Positions 1-5,121 of a stretch of DNA of 9,046 nucleotides are shown here, piece after piece. The position numbers and the translations under genes were made by a program. Where the stretch lies: the NCBI GenBank assembly GCA_023391175.1, contig JAEWBL010000017.1, positions 1-9,046 of the forward strand, written 5' to 3'. The DNA comes from Pseudomonadota bacterium. GTDB lineage: Bacteria > Pseudomonadota > Alphaproteobacteria > Rhizobiales > Xanthobacteraceae. Under the pieces are notes generated by a model. It was not told where the DNA came from, ran no database searches, and saw nothing but the letters and a program-made list of their open reading frames with translations. The number at the start of each line of letters is the position of its first letter. Positions within the stretch are counted from its first letter, which is position 1.

Positions 1-122
1 TGGTGCGGACGGCGCAGCTCGCCCGAATCCTTGTCTTCCACATAGGTGGGCTGCTTCAGCGCGTCGGCCGAACGGCGCATGCCGCGACGGGACGGCGAGG
101 TCTTTCTCTTCGGGACAGCCAT
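1..122 (-). CDS. rpmF: 50S ribosomal protein L32 (5' part, runs off the left edge)
   Basis: This is the beginning of the L32 protein of the large ribosomal subunit. Forty residues are visible. They open with [20 protein letters not shown], the basic N-terminus typical of L32, and continue with a [18 protein letters not shown] segment as in alphaproteobacterial homologues. Family members are usually about 56-62 residues, so roughly a third is cut off at position 1. The start codon (120-122 on the minus strand) has a good Shine-Dalgarno, CAGGAG, at 131-136 with 8 nt spacing. The gene is divergent from the parvulin gene at 504. Expression is presumably high and constitutive, as for ribosomal proteins. 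Identification is confident even though partial. Confidence 0.95.
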   Translation of the reverse strand, partial: MAVPKRKTSPSRRGMRRSADALKQPTYVEDKDSGELRRPH

Positions 123-503
123 TGTCCAAACTCCTGAACGACGTAGCGAGCCAGGTGACTCGCCAACTGGCGCAACATGCGAGCGCGCCGGCTGGCGCCC
201 TTGCGGCTTTTCGAACTTGTGATCGGTGCGCGCCGAGCCTGGAGAGAGAAGACGACGCCTGTACGCGTTCGTCTCGAGCCCGGTTGCGAAATGCTGGGAG
301 CAATTCGCGGGGCTCGCCCTTGGGCCAGCATTCCCGATTGAAGGCGCGCCTTATACAGGCTCGCGCGCGGGAACGAAAGCCCCGCCGTGCGTTTTCCGGT
401 CGCGGGTATGCCGCAACAATGCCCTCTTGTCAGCGGAGGACACGTGAGCAAGGTTGCGCGCGCATCGGCGCATCCGACGACACACTCCGAGGAAAACGGC
501 CCC
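123..503. other. 381-bp divergent intergenic region (rpmF / parvulin)
   Basis: No gene is supported here; the frames that stay open have no family signature and atypical composition. The region must hold the promoters of two divergent genes. The minus-strand leader of rpmF contains several short GC-rich inverted repeats: GCGAG/CTCGC at 146-150/159-163, CGCCA/TGGCG at 161-165/168-172, and GCGCC/GGCGC at 185-189/194-198. The most AT-rich patch is around 350-357. On the parvulin side, a GGAGGA (435-440) sits before an in-frame GTG at 444 (see the findings). No tRNA, small-RNA terminator or repeat array is visible. Confidence 0.7.
350..379 (-). promoter_or_regulatory. Weak candidate promoter for rpmF
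   Basis: On the minus strand a TATAAG hexamer (355 down to 350) makes a fair -10 element. At 17 bp spacing the -35 position reads TTTCGT (378 down to 373), which is poor. If used, it would give rpmF a leader of about 220 nt. The same patch read on the plus strand (TATACA, 352-357) could serve the parvulin gene, but it lacks a recognisable -35 there. This is inference from consensus matching only. Confidence 0.25.
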
Positions 504-1430
504 ATGAAGCGTTCCGCTCAGCTTTCCCTCTTCGCCGCCCTGCTCGCGGCCTCGGTTTCCGCGGCCTCCATGGGGGCGGCGTTGGCGCAGGGGGCCCCGG
601 CACCTGCGGCTGCCCCTGCGGCCGCTGCGCCTGCCGGTGATCCGGTCCTCGCCACCGTCAACGGCACGCCGATCCGCCAGAGCGAGCTCAACATCGCCCT
701 CGAGGACATCGGATCAGGCCTCCCGCCCGAGGTCCGGGGCCCGGCCCGCGACGAATATGTCCTGTCCTTCCTGACCGACATGACGCTTATCGCCAAGGCC
801 GCCGAGGCGCAGAAGATCGACCAGACCCCCGAGTTCCAGAACCGCCTTGCCTATGCGCGCATGAAGGCGCTGATGGAAGCGATGATGATGCAGGAGGCCA
901 AGAAGGCCGTTTCTGCCGAGCTCAAGCGCAAGACCTACGACGATCTGGTGAAGTCGGCCCCCGCCGAGCAGGAAGTTCACGCCCGTCATATCCTCGTGGA
1001 CGATGAGGCGAAGGCCAAGGAAATCTCCAAGAAGGCCAAGGCCGGCGAGGATTTCGCCAAGCTCGCCAAGGAGAATTCCAAGGACAGCGCCGAGGACGGC
1101 GGCGACCTCGGCTATTTCACCAAGGACCAGATGGTGCCGGAGTTCGCCGAGGCGGCGTTCAAGCTGGAGAAGGGCCAGGTCTCCGATCCGGTGAAGACCC
1201 AGTTCGGCTGGCACGTCATCAAGGTCGAGGACAAGCGCCAGAAGGCGGTCCCGTCCTACGAGCAGGTCGAGGATCAGGTCGAGCAGTATCTGGTGCGCAA
1301 GGCCCAGGCCGACATGGTGACGAAGCTGCGCGCCGACGCCAAGATCGAGAAGACCGCCGCGCCGGCGGCTCCCGCCACGCCTGCGACCCCCGCTCCGGCG
1401 GCGCCTGCGGCCGACCCGGCCAAGAAGTGA
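504..1430 (+). CDS. Exported parvulin-type peptidyl-prolyl cis-trans isomerase (PpiC/PrsA/SurA-like)
   Basis: A 308-residue periplasmic folding helper that should isomerise proline peptide bonds in exported or outer-membrane proteins. Residues 1-28 form a Sec signal peptide (MKRS basic start, alanine-rich core, probable cleavage at ALA-Q). An Ala/Pro linker covers about 30-45. A SurA-like N-terminal chaperone segment follows (about 46-150; [16 protein letters not shown]). The parvulin domain spans about 157-243, with conserved HARHILV (159-165), GGDLGYF (199-205), MVPEF (210-214) and [10 protein letters not shown] (234-243). The tail from about 284 is a low-complexity Ala/Pro/Thr stretch ending in PAKK. 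The chosen ATG has GAGGA at 489-493 with 10 nt spacing and puts the signal peptide at the very N-terminus. An in-frame GTG at 444 with GGAGGA is an alternative start. The gene is monocistronic and ends in the terminator at 1479-1509. The family is clear; the exact orthologue name is not. Confidence 0.9.
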   Translation: MKRSAQLSLFAALLAASVSAASMGAALAQGAPAPAAAPAAAAPAGDPVLATVNGTPIRQSELNIALEDIGSGLPPEVRGPARDEYVLSFLTDMTLIAKAAEAQKIDQTPEFQNRLAYARMKALMEAMMMQEAKKAVSAELKRKTYDDLVKSAPAEQEVHARHILVDDEAKAKEISKKAKAGEDFAKLAKENSKDSAEDGGDLGYFTKDQMVPEFAEAAFKLEKGQVSDPVKTQFGWHVIKVEDKRQKAVPSYEQVEDQVEQYLVRKAQADMVTKLRADAKIEKTAAPAAPATPATPAPAAPAADPAKK

Positions 1431-1478
1431 GCCGGGGGCGCTGGCCACAGCGCCCTGCCACGCTTTGCCTGCCAAAAG

Positions 1479-1509
1479 AAAAACCCCCGGCGCATCGCCG
1501 GGGGTTTTT
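1479..1509. terminator. Bidirectional rho-independent terminator
   Basis: A 14-bp perfect stem (1479-1492 pairs with 1496-1509) with a CAT triloop. The core CCCCCGGCG / CGCCGGGGG is flanked by an A-run on the left and six T on the right (1505-1510). Read on the plus strand it ends the parvulin transcript 48 nt past its stop. Read on the minus strand it ends the hspQ transcript, where the trailing tract reads TTTTTCTTTT. It is placed exactly between two convergent genes. Confidence 0.95.
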
Positions 1510-1543
1510 TATTGATCCTGGTCCCGTGCGATCCGCGCTGGGG

Positions 1544-1975
1544 TCAATTCACCAGATCAGGCCGCACCCGCCAGCCACCGGCGCCATCCTCGGACAGGGC
1601 CTCGGTGACCTTGGGGTGGCGCACCGGCTCTTCTGACGTGTCCCGCTCCAGATTCTGCTCGGAGACGTAGGCGACGTACTCGCTGTCCGCGTTCTCGGCG
1701 AGGAGGTGGTAAAACGGCTGGTCCTTGTGGGGGCGGATATCCTCGGGAATCGAGAGCCACCATTCCTCGGTGTTGTCGAACACCGGGTCCACGTCGAACA
1801 CCACGCCCCGGAAGGGGAAGTGCTTGTGGCGCACCACCTCGCCGATGCGGAACTTCGCCTGCCGCATGCCCGCGCCGAGCTCTGACGCAACGTAATGCGT
1901 GGGGTCCTCGGGGATGCCGTCGCCAATGGGAGCAACGATTGCGGGCTTTGCGCGCGCTTTGTCCTGGCTGGCCAT
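1544..1975 (-). CDS. hspQ: Heat shock protein HspQ (YccV-like, hemimethylated-DNA-binding fold)
   Basis: A 143-residue protein of the HspQ/YccV family, a small beta-rich domain. In enterobacteria HspQ is a heat-shock protein that acts as a specificity enhancer of the Lon protease and was earlier linked to DnaA turnover and hemimethylated oriC binding. Family signatures: AKFRIGEVVRHKHFPFRGVV (40-59), FDVDPVFDNTEEWW (60-73), KDQPFYHLLAENADSEYVAY (84-103) and VSEQNLERD (104-112). The E. coli protein is about 105 residues. The extra length is an N-terminal segment of about 36 residues before Met37. Start 1975 is preferred because an AGAGG-type Shine-Dalgarno lies at 1982-1986, whereas Met37 (1867) has no usable one. 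The gene lies 90 bp downstream of mcl in the same direction and could be co-transcribed or use its own promoter. No sigma-32 consensus was recognised. Confidence 0.9.
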   Translation of the reverse strand: MASQDKARAKPAIVAPIGDGIPEDPTHYVASELGAGMRQAKFRIGEVVRHKHFPFRGVVFDVDPVFDNTEEWWLSIPEDIRPHKDQPFYHLLAENADSEYVAYVSEQNLERDTSEEPVRHPKVTEALSEDGAGGWRVRPDLVN

Positions 1976-1976
1976 G

Positions 1977-2021
1977 TCCCGCCTCTTCTGACTTTTCCGC
2001 TCCGCCCGAGACCGGGCGGGA
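1977..2021 (-). promoter_or_regulatory. Possible start-masking RNA switch in the hspQ leader
   Basis: On the hspQ mRNA, the leader heptamer UCCCGCC (2021 down to 2015) is perfectly complementary to GGCGGGA (1983 down to 1977), which overlaps the 3' end of the Shine-Dalgarno and ends 1 nt before AUG. The same leader bases can instead form a local 7-bp hairpin (CGGGCGG 2013-2019 with CCGCCCG 2002-2008, loop of 4) that leaves the start open. Two mutually exclusive folds before a heat-shock gene suggest a thermosensor-like switch. The folds are seen in the sequence; the regulation is inferred. Confidence 0.3.
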
Positions 2022-2023
2022 GA

Positions 2024-2046
2024 GCCGCGGCGACCTTCGCCGCGGC
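2024..2046. repeat. 10-bp perfect inverted repeat in the mcl-hspQ spacer
   Basis: GCCGCGGCGA (2024-2033) and TCGCCGCGGC (2037-2046) form a perfect GC-rich stem with a 3-nt loop. No T-run follows on the minus strand, so it is not a classical terminator of mcl. It could stabilise the mcl 3' end, act as a Rho-linked pause, or reduce read-through into hspQ. Confidence 0.6.
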
Positions 2047-2048
2047 CG

Positions 2049-2060
2049 TTGGTTAACCAA
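2049..2060. repeat. 12-bp perfect palindrome TTGGTTAACCAA
   Basis: A perfect AT-containing palindrome just after the mcl stop codon and upstream of hspQ, in otherwise very GC-rich DNA. The composition and symmetry fit a dimeric regulator site in a candidate hspQ promoter region; no particular regulator can be named. Confidence 0.4.
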
Positions 2061-2065
2061 TTCTC

Positions 2066-3106
2066 TCACAATCCGTAGGCTTTGCCCATTTCCGGGTCCT
2101 TGGCTGCGACAATCCGGGCAAGGTCGACGATCACCTTGGCCTGCTTCCAGGTGGCGTCGTCCTGCATCTTGCCGTCGATCATCACCGCGCCGGCGCCGTC
2201 CGGCATGGCTTCGAGAATCTTGAGCGCGAACGCCACCTCGCCCGGATCGGGCGAGAAGACGCGCTTGGCGATCTCGATCTGCGTGGGGTGCAGAGACCAG
2301 GCGCCGACGCAGCCCTGGAGGAAGGCGTTGCGGAACTGGCTCTCGCAGGCGGCAAGGTCGGCGAAGTCGCCGAACGGGCCGTAGAAGGGCTTGATGCCGT
2401 TGGCGGCGCAGGCATCCACCATCTTGCCGACGGTGTAATGCCACAGGTCCTGCTGGTAGCCGGCGCGCGGCTTGTCGCCATCGGGATCCGCCAGCACCTT
2501 GTAGTCCGGGTGACCGCCGCCGACGCGTGTGGTCTTCATGGCGCGCGAGGCGGCGAGGTCGGCGGGGCCGAGGCTCATGCCGTGCATGCGCGGGGAGGCG
2601 GCAGCGATCTCCTCCACATTCTTCACGCCCTCGGCGGTTTCCAGAATGGCGTGGATGAGGATCGGCTTCTCGATCGCGTGGCGCGCCTCGAGCTGGGCGA
2701 GCAGCTGGTCGAGATAGTGGATGTCCCACGCGCCCTCGACCTTGGGCAGCATGATGACGTCCAGCTTGTTGCCGATCTCGCTGACGATCTCGATGATGTC
2801 GTCCAGAACCCACGGGCTGTTGAGGCAGTTGATGCGGGTCCAAAGGCCCGTGGAGCCGAAATCGGTGGCCTTGGCCATCTCGATGAAGCCTTTGCGGGCG
2901 GCTTCCTTGGCATCGGAGGGAATCGCGTCCTCCAGATTGCCGAGCACCACGTCCACCTGCTTGGCGATATCCGGCACCTTGGCGCGCATCTTCTCCAGAT
3001 GCGGCGGCACGAAATGGATCATGCGCTCAAGCCGCACCGGCAACTCGCGATAAGGTGCGGGTGCGCCGATGGCGAGCGGCTTGAAGAATTGGCGCGGCAG
3101 CTTCAT
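2066..3106 (-). CDS. mcl: L-malyl-CoA / beta-methylmalyl-CoA lyase, Chloroflexus type (HpcH/HpaI aldolase, CitE-like superfamily)
   Basis: A 346-residue Mg/Mn-dependent lyase. It should reversibly cleave L-malyl-CoA to acetyl-CoA plus glyoxylate and beta-methylmalyl-CoA to propionyl-CoA plus glyoxylate. Signatures in order: [15 protein letters not shown] (57-71), Arg91 in [11 protein letters not shown] (89-99) for the carboxylate/CoA site, MLPKVEG (119-125), Glu156 in [10 protein letters not shown] (152-161) and Asp183 in [10 protein letters not shown] (178-187) as the expected metal ligands, GPFGDF (243-248), [10 protein letters not shown] (268-277), and C-terminal lid residues [16 protein letters not shown] (309-324). 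Length and the ends (N-terminal [20 protein letters not shown]-terminal tail ending in AYGL) match, as I recall it, the roughly 348-residue Chloroflexus aurantiacus enzyme rather than the roughly 320-residue Rhodobacter Mcl1 or Methylobacterium MclA. A G-rich run (3111-3116) serves as ribosome binding site. Family is certain; the exact in vivo substrate is inferred. Confidence 0.88.
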   Translation of the reverse strand: MKLPRQFFKPLAIGAPAPYRELPVRLERMIHFVPPHLEKMRAKVPDIAKQVDVVLGNLEDAIPSDAKEAARKGFIEMAKATDFGSTGLWTRINCLNSPWVLDDIIEIVSEIGNKLDVIMLPKVEGAWDIHYLDQLLAQLEARHAIEKPILIHAILETAEGVKNVEEIAAASPRMHGMSLGPADLAASRAMKTTRVGGGHPDYKVLADPDGDKPRAGYQQDLWHYTVGKMVDACAANGIKPFYGPFGDFADLAACESQFRNAFLQGCVGAWSLHPTQIEIAKRVFSPDPGEVAFALKILEAMPDGAGAVMIDGKMQDDATWKQAKVIVDLARIVAAKDPEMGKAYGL

Positions 3107-3247
3107 GAGTCCCCCCAGGGTGGTTTGCGGGCAGGGGGTGCATAACCCCCCGCGGAACCTGTTGATTGCAATGCAGCATAGGTGGGCGGCCCGCGCAACA
3201 CGACTTCAGGGCGACCGGGCCGGCGCCCATCGGGCAGGGGGAGAGGC
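3107..3247. promoter_or_regulatory. Divergent control region of mcl and the GGCT-like gene
   Basis: This 141-bp spacer must hold both promoters. It contains the palindrome ATTGCAAT (3165-3172). It also has an inverted repeat GGGGGT/ACCCCC (3134-3139/3145-3150, 5-nt loop) that would fold in the mcl leader. ATTGCAAT resembles the TTTGCAAA core bound by ScfR/PccR/RamB-type regulators of acyl-CoA and acetate/propionate metabolism, which would suit a malyl-CoA lyase, but the match is imperfect. No convincing -35/-10 pair was found on either strand. Confidence 0.35.
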
Positions 3248-4054
3248 ATGACGATCACGCGACGTGGGATGCTCGGGGGCCTTGCCGGGCTGGCGGCTTC
3301 CACCCTGCCGGTGGCGGCGAAGGACTTCTGGGGCCAACGGCTCGCAAATGCTCCGCAGGAATTCCTGTTCGGCTATGGCTCACTCATCAACGGGCCGTCC
3401 CGGACGTCCACATCCGGGCGCGTCGTGCCCGCGATCGCCGCGCGAATCTCCGGCAGCTTCGGCTATGTGCGCTCGTGGGCGTCGCGGTTCACGCCGCGCG
3501 AGGGCACGGCCGGCTTCACCGCGCTCGGCATCCGCCCCCGGATGCCCGGGGAGGAGGCGTACAGCATCAACGGCGTCATCTTCCCCGTGAAGGACGAGGC
3601 TGAACTCGCCGCCTTCGATGCGCGCGAAGGCGGCTATAACCGTGTGGAGCTGGACCACGCGCATGTGGAGGCCATCGACTGGGAGGGCCTGCCGCGCATC
3701 GGCAAGATCTGGATCTACGTTCCCAAGGAATCCGACGGCAAGGGGCCGGCCGATCTCCAGCACCCGAACGTGAATTTCCCGCTCGTGCAGTCCTATGTGG
3801 ATGTGGTGATGCAGGGCTCCCTGGACGAGGGACCGGACTTCGCCCGCGAACTCATCGAGACCACTTTGGACTGGAGCCCGTTCTGGCTGGACGACCGCCC
3901 CATCGCCCGCCGCGCCTGGGCCGACACGCCGAGCGCAGGCGCCATCGACCGGCTTCTGGCGACGGTGGAACCGGCTGCGAGCCAGTTCCGCAACCGCCTC
4001 TACCCCGAGCTCTATGCGGCGCGGCATCTGATGGGCAAGGCAGGGGCGCGCTGA
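3248..4054 (+). CDS. Tat-exported gamma-glutamylcyclotransferase-like (GGCT/AIG2-fold) protein
   Basis: A 268-residue protein with a GGCT-like barrel. The fold signatures are FLFGYGSLI (39-47), the nucleotide/peptide-loop type start of this family, and DAREGGYNRVEL (124-135), whose Glu127 lies where the family places its general acid/base. Members with activity release 5-oxoproline from gamma-glutamyl compounds; the substrate here is unknown. The N-terminus has a twin-arginine motif, TRRGML (4-9), followed by a hydrophobic stretch and PVAA-K (about 21-25), so export by Tat to the periplasm is likely. The region after about 165 (QHPNVNFPLVQSYVDVV and on) is a family-specific helical extension. 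ATG 3248 is chosen for GGGGGA at 3237-3242. The frame is open from an ATG at 3182, but that start has no ribosome binding site and would bury the Tat signal. It is divergent from mcl and precedes the AEC permease by 107 bp. Confidence 0.75.
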   Translation: MTITRRGMLGGLAGLAASTLPVAAKDFWGQRLANAPQEFLFGYGSLINGPSRTSTSGRVVPAIAARISGSFGYVRSWASRFTPREGTAGFTALGIRPRMPGEEAYSINGVIFPVKDEAELAAFDAREGGYNRVELDHAHVEAIDWEGLPRIGKIWIYVPKESDGKGPADLQHPNVNFPLVQSYVDVVMQGSLDEGPDFARELIETTLDWSPFWLDDRPIARRAWADTPSAGAIDRLLATVEPAASQFRNRLYPELYAARHLMGKAGAR

Positions 4055-4072
4055 TCCTCGCGCGCTGATCCT
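4046..4072. repeat. 13-bp direct repeat at the end of the GGCT-like gene
   Basis: GCGCGCTGATCCT occurs at 4046-4058 and again at 4060-4072 (14-bp period). The first copy contains the gene's TGA stop. It looks like a small local tandem duplication that repeats the stop-codon context. Confidence 0.7.
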
Positions 4073-4108
4073 GGCGCCCGCGCTTTCCATCCAGCGCCGG
4101 GGTTTGTA

Positions 4109-4133
4109 GGAAGGGGCACCCGCTGCCCCTTCC
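4109..4133. promoter_or_regulatory. 10-bp perfect hairpin between the GGCT-like gene and the AEC permease
   Basis: GGAAGGGGCA (4109-4118) pairs perfectly with TGCCCCTTCC (4124-4133) around a CCCGC loop. What follows is GCAGCCTTTCGG, with only three T, so this is a weak or Rho-assisted terminator, or an mRNA-stability element, rather than a clear intrinsic terminator. It lies 29 nt before the permease start. Confidence 0.5.
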
Positions 4134-4161
4134 GCAGCCTTTCGGCCAGCCTCCGGCGATC

Positions 4162-5118
4162 ATGAGCGACCTTTTCGGCCTCGCCTTTCCCTTCTTCGGC
4201 CTGATCTTCCTCGGCTATTTCTGCGGCCGCAGGGTGAAGCTGCCGGAGGCCGGGCTCGCTTGGCTCTCCTTCTTCATCATCTATGTGGCGCTGCCGGCGC
4301 TGTTCTATCGCATCGTCGCGCAGACGCCGTTCCACGAACTGGCCAACCCCGCCTTCATCGTCGCCGTGCTGGCCTCCACCGCCACCATGTCCCTGCTGGC
4401 GCTGGGCGTCGGCCTGTGGTTCAGGAAGGGCAATATCGGCGAGGCGGCCATCGCGCTGACGGCCGGCGCCTATGCCAATGTGGGCTACATGGGGCCGGGC
4501 CTGACGCTCGCCGCCTTCGGGCAGGCCGCCGCAAGCCCGGCTGCGCTCATCTTCGCCACCGACAGCATGTTCTTCTTCACCGTCGTGCCGCTGCTGATGG
4601 CGACGCGGGGGCGGAGGGAGAGCCTCGGGCACACCTTTGTGCTGATCGCCAAGAGGGTGCTCACCCATCCCTTCAACATCGCTACGCTGCTGGGGGTGCT
4701 GGCGGCAGCGTTCGAGTTCAAGGAGCCGGACGCGCTCTCGCGGATGCTGGACTACCTGAAGAACGCGGCCGCCCCCTGCGCGCTGTTCGCCCTTGGCGTG
4801 ACCGTGGCGCTGCGGCCGCTGAAGCGCGTGCCGGTGGAACTCGCTCCGCTCCTTTTCCTGAAGCTGCTCGCTCACCCCTTCGTGGCGCTGGTCTCGCTCT
4901 CGGTGTTCGGGCCGTTCTCGCCGGTGTGGGAGGAGACGCTGCTGCTGATGGCCGCGCTGCCGCCGGCGCTGAACGTGTTCGTGCTGGCGCGGCAGTACCA
5001 CGTGTTCGTGGAGGAGGCGTCCACCGCCGTGCTCCTCGGCACCCTGTCGTCGGTCGTGACGGTGACGCTGATGCTCTATCTGCTGCGCGAGCACCTCATC
5101 CCGCTCAGCTTGTTCTGA
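4162..5118 (+). CDS. AEC-family (auxin efflux carrier-like) inner-membrane permease
   Basis: A 318-residue polytopic membrane protein of the AEC/MdcF-like family in the bile/arsenite/riboflavin transporter superfamily. About ten hydrophobic segments can be traced (roughly 4-22, 32-54, 62-86, 98-120, 127-147, 170-186, 202-218, 228-249, 258-276, 285-307). Family features are AYANVGYMGPGLT (103-115) with its helix-breaking Gly/Pro, AAPCALFALGVTVAL (203-217), KLLAHPFVAL (234-243), PPALNVFVLARQY (267-279) and EEASTAVLLGTLSSVV (284-299). Known relatives move malonate, malate or other organic anions; no substrate can be read from this sequence. The start at 4162 has only a weak ribosome binding site (CCGGCG upstream). 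Its stop lies 3 bp from the stop of the convergent hydroxylase, with no terminator between them. Proximity to mcl makes a C3-C4 carboxylate a reasonable guess only. Confidence 0.87.
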   Translation: MSDLFGLAFPFFGLIFLGYFCGRRVKLPEAGLAWLSFFIIYVALPALFYRIVAQTPFHELANPAFIVAVLASTATMSLLALGVGLWFRKGNIGEAAIALTAGAYANVGYMGPGLTLAAFGQAAASPAALIFATDSMFFFTVVPLLMATRGRRESLGHTFVLIAKRVLTHPFNIATLLGVLAAAFEFKEPDALSRMLDYLKNAAAPCALFALGVTVALRPLKRVPVELAPLLFLKLLAHPFVALVSLSVFGPFSPVWEETLLLMAALPPALNVFVLARQYHVFVEEASTAVLLGTLSSVVTVTLMLYLLREHLIPLSLF

Positions 5119-5121
5119 GGC

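Noticed and set aside
122..640. Plus-strand frames across the rpmF-parvulin spacer as possible small proteins
   Set aside because: Arg/Ala/Cys-rich composition without signatures, overlapping regulatory DNA and the true parvulin start in another frame.
1976..2065. A sigma-32 promoter for hspQ
   Set aside because: No CTTG...-10 pair of the alphaproteobacterial RpoH type was recognised within the spacer.
2288..3145. Plus-strand open frame of 285 codons opposite mcl
   Set aside because: Antisense shadow of a confidently identified enzyme, with no family motif or ribosome binding site.
4109..4140. A rho-independent terminator between the GGCT-like gene and the permease
   Set aside because: The stem is strong but is followed by only three T after several GC bases, so it was listed as a hairpin of uncertain role instead.
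4012..5094. Minus-strand open frame of 360 codons opposite the AEC permease
   Set aside because: Gln/His/Arg-rich composition typical of antisense frames in high-GC DNA; the plus strand encodes a recognisable transporter.
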